From Cellvibrionaceae bacterium (GTDB lineage: Bacteria; Pseudomonadota; Gammaproteobacteria; Pseudomonadales; Cellvibrionaceae), in NCBI GenBank assembly GCA_025800435.1, contig JAOXRV010000112.1, forward strand, positions 1 through 11,378: a stretch of DNA of 11,378 nt, written 5' to 3'. Both the position numbers and the translations under genes were made by a program. This document shows, piece by piece, positions 1-6,166 of this stretch (its first letter is position 1; the number at the start of each line of letters is the position of its first letter). The notes below the pieces were generated by a model. That model was not told where the DNA came from and ran no database searches. It worked only from the letters and a program-made list of their open reading frames with translations.

Positions 1-828
1 CCAGCCACAGTCGATACAATCACCTAGCCCCTGGGCTTTATAATCAATCCGCGCCTTGCGCTTGCCGCGGCTTTCACCGCGGGCTTCATCGTAAGTGACC
101 AGCATGGTATCGCGGTCATACATTACCGACTGGAAGCGCGCATAGGGGCACATGTATTTACAAACCTGCTCACGCATAAAGCCGGCATTGCCGTAGGTGG
201 CTGCGGTAAAGAAGAATACCCAAAAAGCGCCCGCCGGGTGGGCATTAAAGGTAACCAAATCGGTCACCAGGTCCCTAATGCCGTAGAAATACCCCACAAA
301 GGTCAGCCCGGTAACAAAGGCAATTAGCAACCACAAGCCATGCTTGGCCGCCTTTTTACGAAATTTGGTAAAACTCATGGGGGCGTTATCGAGCTTGATA
401 CGGGCGTTGCGGTCGCCTTCGCACTTATCCTCGGCCCAGATAAACATCAAGGTCCAGACCGTTTGCGGGCAGGTAAAGCCACACCAGACCCTACCCACCA
501 ATACGGTCACCGTAAACAGGGCAAACGCGGCAATAATCAGCAGCCACGCCAGTAGCATAAAATCTTGGGGCCAGAAGGTAGTCCAGAGGATGTGAAATTT
601 ACGCTCGGGCAGGTGGAACCAAACCGCCTGGCGATCGGCAATGGTCAACCAGGGCAACAGCACAAAGCCGAGCAGCAGCGGTATGCCGGTATAGCGGCGC
701 AGGCGCTGATAAAAACCCTTGATCTTGCGGGTATAAATCTTGTTGCTACCGGCAGCGTAAAGGTCAATATATTTGGTTTTTTCGTTGGCGTCGTCTACCA
801 CTTCGGTGGTTGGTATCTTATCAGTCAC
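1..828 (-). CDS. ccoG: CcoG, cbb3 oxidase accessory ferredoxin-like membrane protein (3' part cut off by the window edge)
   Basis: CcoG (RdxA/FixG family) is a membrane iron-sulfur protein that helps deliver or reduce copper for cbb3 oxidase assembly. The frame reads through 276 codons to the left edge, so roughly 200 C-terminal residues of a usual ~470 are missing. Visible: a soluble N-terminus, membrane segments near residues 47-64, 90-112, 164-184 and 200-217, the motif C116-GFT-C120-PQTVW, the motif C223-KYM-C227-PYARFQ, and C271-ID-C274, which opens the first 4Fe-4S ferredoxin motif just before the edge. The start is GTG at 828, with GAGAGG about eight bases upstream; no ATG fits better. 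It lies downstream of ccoNOQP on the same strand but behind a terminator, so it probably has its own promoter. ccoH, ccoI and ccoS would be expected beyond the edge. Confidence 0.93.
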   Translation of the reverse strand, partial: MTDKIPTTEVVDDANEKTKYIDLYAAGSNKIYTRKIKGFYQRLRRYTGIPLLLGFVLLPWLTIADRQAVWFHLPERKFHILWTTFWPQDFMLLAWLLIIAAFALFTVTVLVGRVWCGFTCPQTVWTLMFIWAEDKCEGDRNARIKLDNAPMSFTKFRKKAAKHGLWLLIAFVTGLTFVGYFYGIRDLVTDLVTFNAHPAGAFWVFFFTAATYGNAGFMREQVCKYMCPYARFQSVMYDRDTMLVTYDEARGESRGKRKARIDYKAQGLGDCIDCGW

Positions 829-939
829 GTTGAGACCTCTCGGGTTTGCCCGCTTAAAGCTTAAGGGGCGTCACGGCTAATTTGCCCGGCTTGGGGCTGG
901 GCTTACATCACGCGCATGGCCGCTGTGCGGCTCTATACC

Positions 940-952
940 CTCACAATGTGAG
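940..952. repeat. Short perfect palindrome CTCACA-A-TGTGAG
   Basis: Two six-base arms are separated by one base, about 112 bases upstream of the ccoG start. The symmetry suggests either a dimeric-repressor operator or chance. It is not a CRP site, because CRP half-sites are spaced by six bases. Confidence 0.4.
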
Positions 953-972
953 TGGCTTATGATTCCAGCTTC

Positions 973-988
973 AGCTGCTAAAGCAGCT
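973..988. repeat. Perfect 7-bp inverted repeat in the ccoG leader
   Basis: The arms AGCTGCT and AGCAGCT are separated by only AA. As RNA the two-base loop is too tight for the full stem, so it would open to a slightly shorter hairpin; as DNA it is a near-continuous palindrome. It lies about 145 bases upstream of ccoG. No T run follows on either strand, so it is not a terminator. Confidence 0.4.
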
Positions 989-1122
989 TGCCGGAGAATG
1001 GTGCCTGGCTTGAAAAGCGAATAAACTTATAGCTTTTTAGTATAAGCATATAGCATTTTCTTCCATGGCGCGCATCTTAATCCTTTTTAGAACAGATCTC
1101 TAGGGCGGATAGGCCGGTTTGC

Positions 1123-1136
1123 TTGCACTGGATCAA
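1123..1136 (-). promoter_or_regulatory. Possible degenerate Anr/FNR box upstream of ccoG
   Basis: The plus strand reads TTGCA-CTGG-ATCAA. One half-site is perfect and the other matches three of five bases of TTGAT-N4-ATCAA, so eight of ten positions fit. At class II distance the -10 would fall at about 1095-1100, where the minus strand reads GAGATC, a poor match. The site is plausible because ccoG serves the Anr-controlled cbb3 oxidase, but nearly 300 bases separate it from the ccoG start. Confidence 0.3.
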
Positions 1137-1151
1137 CTACTGTTTAATTAG

Positions 1152-1180
1152 AAAAGTTAGCGGCAAATTTGCCAACTTTT
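1152..1180. repeat. Inverted repeat (bulged hairpin) behind the ccoP terminator
   Basis: AAAAGTT (1152-1158) pairs with AACTTTT (1174-1180), and between them GGCAAATTTGCC (1162-1173) is itself a perfect 12-base palindrome, leaving a three-base bulge. On the minus strand it follows the ccoP terminator by about 14 bases. It could be a backup terminator, though its T run lies inside the stem, or a symmetric protein-binding site in front of ccoG. Confidence 0.4.
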
Positions 1181-1193
1181 AAAGCGGCAAAAG

Positions 1194-1238
1194 CCCAAAA
1201 ACAAAAAGGCCACCAGAGCTTGCGCTGTGGTGGCCTTT
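1194..1238 (-). terminator. Rho-independent terminator of ccoNOQP
   Basis: Eleven-base perfect arms AAAGGCCACCA (1205-1215) and TGGTGGCCTTT (1228-1238) enclose a loop that can add AGC/GCT pairs. On the minus strand the stem runs straight into TTTTTGTTTTT. It starts about 25 bases after the ccoP stop codon. On the plus strand no T run follows, so it works in one direction. Confidence 0.92.
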
Positions 1239-1263
1239 GCGATCAGCTGCGTTGCGCTTGGTT

Positions 1264-2157
1264 TTACTCCTGAGACAGGCCGTAAACGTAAGCGGTCAGC
1301 ATGCGAATCTTATCTTCGCGCAGCTTGTCTACCTGAGCGGGCATCACATTGGCGCGACCGTTGCGAATCGCGTGGCGAATCGCTTCGCGGCTGTCGTTGT
1401 AGAGCCAGACATCGTCGGTCAGGTTGGGCGCACCGAGGACATGCATACCTTTACCGTCAGCACCATGGCAGGCGGCGCACACGGTAGCGAAGTGGGTGGC
1501 ACCCGCTTCAGCTTTAGCTGCATCGTGCTCTAGGCCCGACAACTTGCGCACATACTCGGCGGTGTTAATCACACCGTCTTCGCCCAGCACTTCACCCCAA
1601 GGCGGCATATTACCCATACGACCGTTGCTGATCGAGACGGCGATTTGCTCAGGAGCGCCGCCGTACAACCAGTCTTTGTCAGTCAGGTTGGGGAAGCCTT
1701 CCGCACCGCCACCGTCAGCACCGTGACATACGGAACAGTTGTTGGCGAACAGGCGAGTACCGATCTTCATGGCCTTGGGATCAGCAGCGATTTCTTCGAT
1801 GCTCATCTCTTTGTACTGACCAAAGGTCTCGGCGTACTTGGCGTTAGCCACTTCCATCTCGCCTTCCCACTGACCGATAGAGGTCCAGTTTAAGAAGCCT
1901 TTAAAGTTACCCAAGGACGGGTACAGGGCAAAGTAGAACACGCCAAACACCAGGGTGATGACGAACATCTGGAACCACCACTTAGGCAGCGGGTTATCGT
2001 ACTCTTCAATACCGTCATAGACATGACCGGTCGTTTGATCCTCAGTATCTTCTTCATTGACTGCAATTTTCTTGTTTGCAAACAGCAGCCAAGTGATCAA
2101 TACCAAGTTGGTTACGGTGAGAATGATTACCCACCAACTCCAAAATGTAGTTAACAT
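1264..2157 (-). CDS. ccoP: CcoP, diheme c subunit of cbb3-type cytochrome c oxidase
   Basis: CcoP brings electrons from soluble cytochrome c or membrane donors to CcoO and CcoN. The 297-residue protein has two N-terminal membrane helices (about 8-26 and 62-79) joined by an acidic cytoplasmic loop, the form with two helices seen in many proteobacteria. Two periplasmic cytochrome c domains follow: CSVCH at 141-145 with NMPPW as likely Met ligand (M184), and CAACH at 227-231 with VMPAQ near the C-terminus. Length and architecture match the family. ATG at 2157 has AAGG nine bases upstream and begins 12 bases after the ccoQ stop. It is the last gene of the operon and is followed by the terminator at 1194-1238. 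Confidence 0.97.
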   Translation of the reverse strand: MLTTFWSWWVIILTVTNLVLITWLLFANKKIAVNEEDTEDQTTGHVYDGIEEYDNPLPKWWFQMFVITLVFGVFYFALYPSLGNFKGFLNWTSIGQWEGEMEVANAKYAETFGQYKEMSIEEIAADPKAMKIGTRLFANNCSVCHGADGGGAEGFPNLTDKDWLYGGAPEQIAVSISNGRMGNMPPWGEVLGEDGVINTAEYVRKLSGLEHDAAKAEAGATHFATVCAACHGADGKGMHVLGAPNLTDDVWLYNDSREAIRHAIRNGRANVMPAQVDKLREDKIRMLTAYVYGLSQE

Positions 2158-2169
2158 AATTTAATACCT

Positions 2170-2358
2170 TTATTCACCGTCACGCGAGCGGGCGTCATCG
2201 ACAGAGGAGTTCATATGCTTTTCCTCGTCGGCAAAGGGCAAGTTAGCCGCTTCGTCAAAACCTTTTTTGCGCTTGCTGCTCCACAACCAAATCCAGGTTG
2301 CGATAAAAGCAAACATCAAAAATGCGGTTGATATGCCTCGCCAATCGTTAATGTCCAT
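2170..2358 (-). CDS. ccoQ: CcoQ, small cbb3 oxidase subunit
   Basis: This 62-residue single-span membrane protein has its helix at about 11-27 (ending IWLWSS), followed by the basic stretch KRKKGF and an acidic tail with the sequence NLPFADEE. This is the typical CcoQ/FixQ layout. CcoQ has no cofactor; it stabilises the oxidase complex, notably its interaction with CcoP. It lies between ccoO (17-base gap) and ccoP (12-base gap), as in other cco/fix operons. The only upstream Shine-Dalgarno candidate is a weak GGGTGA, so translation may be coupled to ccoO. Confidence 0.95.
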   Translation of the reverse strand: MDINDWRGISTAFLMFAFIATWIWLWSSKRKKGFDEAANLPFADEEKHMNSSVDDARSRDGE

Positions 2359-2375
2359 AACGCTTCACCCAATGA

Positions 2376-2987
2376 TTAACGCTTCTGTTTCAACAAAACA
2401 CCCAGGTTCTGCAAATAGGCAATCAGAGCTTCAATCTCCGTCTTACCTTTAACTGCAGCCTCAGCACCGGCTATATCTTCGTCGGTGTAAGGCACACCCA
2501 GAGTTTGCAACGCTGCCATCTTCTTGCCGGTAACCGTGTGGTCAACGACATTGTCAAACAACCAGGGGAAAGCTGGCATATTGGACTCAGGTACGACGTT
2601 GCGTGGGTTGTACATATGCGCGCGGTGCCACTCATCGGAGTAACGGCCGCCTACACGGGCCAGATCAGGACCGGTACGCTTAGAGCCCCACAGGAAGGGG
2701 TAGTCGTATACGGATTCACCGGCAACAGAGTAGTGACCATAGCGCTCGGTTTCAGAGCGGAATGGGCGAACCATCTGCGAGTGACATACGTTACAACCTT
2801 CGCGGATATAAATATCGCGCCCCTCCAGCTGCATGGCGGTGTAAGGCTTAAGGCCTTCGATGGGCTCGGTGGTGGCCTTGTTGAAGAATTGTGGAACAAT
2901 TTCAACCAGGGCACCAAAGCTGATGGCAACAACCATCAGGATCATCATCAGGCCGATGTTCTTTTCTACTTTTTCGTGAGCATTCAC
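2376..2987 (-). CDS. ccoO: CcoO, monoheme c subunit of cbb3-type cytochrome c oxidase
   Basis: CcoO is the membrane-anchored cytochrome c next to the catalytic subunit. The 203-residue protein has one N-terminal helix (about 12-31) and a periplasmic domain with the heme c motif CNVCH at 65-69; M137 in SNMPAF is the likely axial ligand. The blocks VRPFRSETERYG and GPDLARVGGRYS are characteristic of the family. Translation starts at GTG 2987, preceded by AGGAGA seven bases upstream, a strong site; the next downstream Met is inside the helix. It lies 18 bases after ccoN. Confidence 0.97.
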   Translation of the reverse strand: MNAHEKVEKNIGLMMILMVVAISFGALVEIVPQFFNKATTEPIEGLKPYTAMQLEGRDIYIREGCNVCHSQMVRPFRSETERYGHYSVAGESVYDYPFLWGSKRTGPDLARVGGRYSDEWHRAHMYNPRNVVPESNMPAFPWLFDNVVDHTVTGKKMAALQTLGVPYTDEDIAGAEAAVKGKTEIEALIAYLQNLGVLLKQKR

Positions 2988-3005
2988 GGTTATCTCTCCT
3001 CTACC

Positions 3006-4448
3006 TTAGGCTGACTGTGGCTGCGCAGAAGCGTTAGCGTCTTTTTCAGCGGCGAAGGTGCGGTAAGTGTTAAAGGCCATAAACAGCATGCCGCTGAAGA
3101 AGATAAAGCCGCCCAGAACACGCACATAGTGGCCGGGGTAGCTGGCTTCTACAGATGAAACAAAGCTGTAGGTCAGGGTGCCGTCGGCGTTAAACGCGCG
3201 CCACATCAGACCTTGCAAGATGCCGTTTACCCACATGGAGGCGATGTACAGTACCGTACCGATGGTGGCCATCCAGAAGTGCAGGTTAACCAGTTTCACA
3301 CTCCACATTTCCTTGCGGCCCAAGAGAGCTGGGATCAAGTGGTAGAGAGCACCGATGGATACCATGGCAACCCAACCGAGAGCGCCCGAGTGTACGTGGC
3401 CAACAGTCCAGTCAGTGTAGTGAGACAGGGCGTTTACAGTCTTGATAGACATCATTGGGCCTTCGAAGGTGGACATACCGTAGAAGGACAGAGATACCAC
3501 CAAGAAACGCAGGGTTGGGTCGGTGCGCAGCTTATGCCAAGCGCCGGACAGAGTCATAATACCGTTGATCATACCACCCCAGGAAGGCGCCAACAGGATC
3601 AGCGACATCACCATACCTAAGCCCTGAGTCCAGTCTGGCAGAGCGGTGTAGTGCAGGTGGTGAGGACCGGCCCAGATGTAGATGGATACCAACGCCCAGA
3701 AGTGGATGATGGACAAGCGGTAAGAGAAGACGGGGCGCTCAGCTTGCTTGGGCACGAAGTAGTACATAATACCCAGGAAGCCCGCAGTCAGGAAGAAACC
3801 TACCGCGTTGTGACCGTACCACCACTGAATCATGGCATCCATCGCACCGGCGTAGGCCGAGTAGGATTTAGTCATGGTAACTGGGATGGCGGCAGAGTTG
3901 ACGACGTGCAACACCGCAATGGTCAGAATAAATGAGCCGAAGAACCAGTTGGCAACGTAGATGTGCGAAGTCTTACGTTTAACAATGGTGCCGAAGAACA
4001 CAATACCGTAGGCCACCCACACCAGGGTAATCAGAATATCGATGGGCCATTCCAGCTCGGCATACTCTTTAGAAGAGGTCATACCCAGTGGTAAGGTAAT
4101 GGCGGCACACAAAATTACCAACTGCCAACCCCAGAAGGTAAAGGGTACCAAAAAGCCGCCGAACAGAGGCGCCTGGCAGGTACGCTGAACCACATAGTAT
4201 GAGGTAGCAAACAACGCACAACCACCGAATGCGAAAATTACCGCATTGGTGTGCAAGGGACGCAAGCGCCCAAAGTGCGAGAAGGGTTGTAAAAGATCGT
4301 TCAGCGCAGGCCAAGCTAGCTGAGACGCGATCAGTACACCGACTGCCATGCCGACCACGCCCCAAACGACGGTCATTACAGCAAATTTGCGTACTATATC
4401 GTAGTTGTAAGCTGGCTGTTCACCAGCATTTGCCAAGTTACTACTCAT
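3006..4448 (-). CDS. ccoN: CcoN, catalytic subunit I of cbb3-type cytochrome c oxidase
   Basis: CcoN is the proton-pumping heme-copper subunit that reduces oxygen to water with high affinity. All expected metal ligands are visible (480-residue numbering): H66 and H353 for the low-spin heme b, H213, H263 and H264 for CuB, H351 for heme b3, and Y257 as the tyrosine normally cross-linked to the first CuB histidine. The protein is membrane-spanning throughout. A TTG codon 24 bases upstream (4472) would add eight residues but has no Shine-Dalgarno site, whereas ATG 4448 has AGGAAA six bases upstream, so I chose 4448. It is the first gene of ccoNOQP, downstream of the Anr-type promoter at 4614-4655. 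Nothing suggests a degenerate paralogue. Confidence 0.97.
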   Translation of the reverse strand: MSSNLANAGEQPAYNYDIVRKFAVMTVVWGVVGMAVGVLIASQLAWPALNDLLQPFSHFGRLRPLHTNAVIFAFGGCALFATSYYVVQRTCQAPLFGGFLVPFTFWGWQLVILCAAITLPLGMTSSKEYAELEWPIDILITLVWVAYGIVFFGTIVKRKTSHIYVANWFFGSFILTIAVLHVVNSAAIPVTMTKSYSAYAGAMDAMIQWWYGHNAVGFFLTAGFLGIMYYFVPKQAERPVFSYRLSIIHFWALVSIYIWAGPHHLHYTALPDWTQGLGMVMSLILLAPSWGGMINGIMTLSGAWHKLRTDPTLRFLVVSLSFYGMSTFEGPMMSIKTVNALSHYTDWTVGHVHSGALGWVAMVSIGALYHLIPALLGRKEMWSVKLVNLHFWMATIGTVLYIASMWVNGILQGLMWRAFNADGTLTYSFVSSVEASYPGHYVRVLGGFIFFSGMLFMAFNTYRTFAAEKDANASAQPQSA

Positions 4449-4613
4449 AGCGACTTTCCTAATTGATTTCAAATATTGAGGAATGTTTCTCTATCAAACA
4501 ACGCCCTAGGCCCTGAACAAGGCCCCCCATCCTTCGGTTCACCTTACGGCTACCCCGCAGAATCGGGCCAGACTGTCACTGGATACTTCTATTTTTACCC
4601 CAATGCACCGCAA

Positions 4614-4619
4614 ATTATC
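4614..4619 (-). promoter_or_regulatory. -10 element of the ccoN promoter
   Basis: The minus strand reads GATAAT, five of six to TATAAT. Its centre is 32 bases from the centre of the Anr/FNR box, as in class II FNR promoters (box at -41.5). Transcription would start near 4607, giving a leader of about 160 bases before ATG 4448. Confidence 0.7.
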
Positions 4620-4641
4620 CACGATGTCAGGTTTCTATCAC

Positions 4642-4655
4642 TTGATTATGATCAA
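4642..4655 (-). promoter_or_regulatory. Anr/FNR binding site of the ccoNOQP promoter
   Basis: TTGAT-TATG-ATCAA is a ten-of-ten match to the FNR/Anr consensus. With the GATAAT element 32 bases downstream it forms a class II activator promoter facing ccoN. FNR/Anr are oxygen-sensing 4Fe-4S activators and classic regulators of cbb3 oxidase operons, so expression should rise when oxygen falls. The regulator gene is not in the window. Confidence 0.88.
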
Positions 4656-4718
4656 CAAAGGCCTGGAAGCAAGCAACCCAACCAAAATAGGTAGCGCCTG
4701 TAAGCTCTTTCGGCCAGT

Positions 4719-4744
4719 GCCCATACTGCCACAGCAATATGGGC
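4719..4744. repeat. Strong hairpin between argG and the ccoN promoter
   Basis: GCCCATA pairs with TATGGGC; inside, after one mismatch, TGC pairs with GCA around a four-base CACA loop. This gives a nearly continuous eleven-base stem about 25 bases after the argG stop. No T run follows on either strand, so it is not a standard terminator. It may shield the argG mRNA 3' end or separate the two transcripts. Confidence 0.5.
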
Positions 4745-4748
4745 CAAC

Positions 4749-4801
4749 CCCGCTTGTTTCGCGGGCTTTTACAGAATATTGCGGCCCTTATCGGCCGCAA
4801 T
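4749..4801 (-). terminator. Possible argG terminator region (two GC hairpins, weak tail)
   Basis: A nine-base stem, ATTGCGGCC (4778-4786) with GGCCGCAAT (4793-4801), overlaps the last codons of argG. A second five-base stem, CCCGC (4749-4753) with GCGGG (4761-4765), follows the stop codon. On the minus strand the second is followed only by GGTT; on the plus strand it is followed by CTTTT, so it may stop antisense transcription better than argG transcription. Termination here is inference. Confidence 0.35.
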
Positions 4802-5992
4802 ACGCATTCTTAAGGCATTTAGGCGAATAAAGCCCTCGGCATCCTTCTGGTCATAGGCGCCTGCATCATCTTCGAAGGTGGCAATGGCCTCATCGAACAA
4901 GCTATCGGGGCTACGACGGCCCACCACGCTCACGCTGCCTTTATACAGCTTGACCCGCACCTCACCGTTGACGTGTTCTTGGGAGGCATCGATAGCCGCC
5001 TGCAGCATCTTGCGCTCGGGGCTCCACCAATAGCCGTTGTACACCAGTTTGGCGTAGCGTGGCATCAGCTCGTCTTTCAGGTGAGCCGCTTCGCGATCCA
5101 GGGTTAAAGACTCAATACCTCGGTGGGCCTTAAGCATAATAGTGCCCCCTGGGGTCTCGTAGCAGCCTCGGGACTTCATGCCCACATAGCGATTTTCAAC
5201 GATATCCAGCCGCCCCACCCCATTGGCACCGCCAATCTTGTTGAGGGTTTCAAGCACCGTGGCCGGGCTCATGGCCTCGCCATTAATGGCAACGATATCG
5301 CCTTTTTGGTAGCTCAGCTCTAAATAGGTGGGCTGGTCCGGGGCCTCCTCGGGGGAGACGCTCCAGCGCCACATATCCGGGTCTTCGGCCTCCCACCAGG
5401 GGTCTTCCAGGTTGCCGCCCTCGTAGGAGATATGCAGCAGATTGGCATCCATAGAGTAGGGAGACTTTTTCTTGCTATTGGCGTAGTCCACCGGAATATC
5501 GTGCTCGGCGCAGTATTCCATCAGGGTCTCGCGGGAGGTCAGATCCCACTCGCGCCAGGGGGCAATGACTTGAATGCCGGGCTTAAGGGCGTAGGCGCCC
5601 AGCTCGAAACGCACCTGGTCGTTGCCCTTGCCGGTGGCACCGTGGGAGATGGCATCGGCGCCGGTCTCGTTGGCAATTTCAATCAGGCGTTTGGCGATCA
5701 GCGGGCGGGCAATGGAGGTGCCCAGCAGGTACTCGCCCTCGTAAATGGTATTGGCGCGGAACATGGGGAAGACGAAATCGCGGGCGAATTCCTCGCGCAG
5801 ATCGTCGATATAAATCTCTTTAACACCCAGGGCCTCGGCCTTGGCGCGGGCGGGCTCTACCTCTTCACCCTGGCCAATATCGGCGGTGAAGGTCACCACC
5901 TCACAGTTATAGGTATCTTGTAACCAGCGTACGATTACCGAGGTATCCAGGCCGCCAGAGTAGGCCAATACAACTTTTTTTACTGAGGACAT
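4769..5992 (-). CDS. argG: Argininosuccinate synthase
   Basis: The enzyme joins citrulline and aspartate with ATP to make argininosuccinate, the penultimate step of arginine synthesis, in the cytoplasm. The 407-residue protein has the usual length and the family's hallmarks: the PP-loop AYSGGLDTS at 10-18, the block HGATGKGNDQVRFE at 117-130 that handles ATP and aspartate, and MKSRGCYETPGG further on. ATG 5992 is preceded by GGAGAG about ten bases upstream and gives the standard N-terminus. The gene lies downstream of motY on the same strand but 174 bases away, with its own candidate promoter at 6125. I saw no obvious ArgR box in that gap. No frameshift or missing motif. Confidence 0.97.
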   Translation of the reverse strand: MSSVKKVVLAYSGGLDTSVIVRWLQDTYNCEVVTFTADIGQGEEVEPARAKAEALGVKEIYIDDLREEFARDFVFPMFRANTIYEGEYLLGTSIARPLIAKRLIEIANETGADAISHGATGKGNDQVRFELGAYALKPGIQVIAPWREWDLTSRETLMEYCAEHDIPVDYANSKKKSPYSMDANLLHISYEGGNLEDPWWEAEDPDMWRWSVSPEEAPDQPTYLELSYQKGDIVAINGEAMSPATVLETLNKIGGANGVGRLDIVENRYVGMKSRGCYETPGGTIMLKAHRGIESLTLDREAAHLKDELMPRYAKLVYNGYWWSPERKMLQAAIDASQEHVNGEVRVKLYKGSVSVVGRRSPDSLFDEAIATFEDDAGAYDQKDAEGFIRLNALRMRIAADKGRNIL

Positions 5993-6118
5993 AATCTATG
6001 CGCTCTCCGCTATGGAAGGAATCTCTCGCCTGGGCTTGGCCCGCGACTTACTGGCAGCTGTTAACCGCTGCTTGCGCCCGCGCCACCGAGCCAACAACCT
6101 ATGTGGCAGTTTTTTGGC

Positions 6119-6136
6119 GCGCGCATTATAGCGCGC
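6119..6136 (-). promoter_or_regulatory. Candidate argG promoter: TATAAT in a GCGCGC palindrome
   Basis: The minus strand reads GCGCGC-TATAAT-GCGCGC, so a perfect -10 hexamer (6125-6130) is the centre of an 18-base inverted repeat. The best -35 is weak: CTGTAA at 6149-6154 with an 18-base spacer matches three of six. Transcription would start near 6118, about 125 bases before the argG ATG. The palindrome spans roughly -19 to +1, where a repressor could bind. Confidence 0.5.
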
Positions 6137-6166
6137 AAAAGGGGGAAGTTACAGGAATATCAACGA

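Larger units (their letters stand above)
829..1193 (-). promoter_or_regulatory. Long ccoG upstream region, no gene seen
   Basis: This stretch between the ccoP terminator and ccoG holds no convincing coding frame. Read on the minus strand it contains, in order, a hairpin (1180-1152), an Anr-like half-perfect site (1136-1123), a TATACT hexamer (1044-1039) that could be a -10 element, and two short perfect palindromes (988-973 and 952-940). No good -35 hexamer stands in front of TATACT. If transcription starts there, the ccoG leader is about 200 bases long. The promoter assignment is inference. Confidence 0.4.

Noticed and set aside
340..864. Plus-strand frames of 71-99 codons opposite ccoG
   Set aside because: The minus strand encodes CcoG with all family motifs here; the plus-strand frames are shadows with no domain signal.
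940..952. CRP site reading of the CTCACA/TGTGAG palindrome
   Set aside because: CRP sites have TGTGA and TCACA separated by six bases in that order; here the halves are inverted and one base apart.
4449..4472. Upstream TTG start for ccoN at 4472
   Set aside because: No Shine-Dalgarno site precedes it, and AGGAAA lies within the would-be extension at the right distance for ATG 4448.
4536..4554. Stretch in the ccoN leader resembling the 3' end of 16S rRNA (minus strand GGTAGCCGTAAGGTGAACC)
   Set aside because: The likeness covers only about 19 bases with one insertion and one mismatch, and the flanks do not continue as rRNA. Probably chance, so not called as an rRNA fragment.
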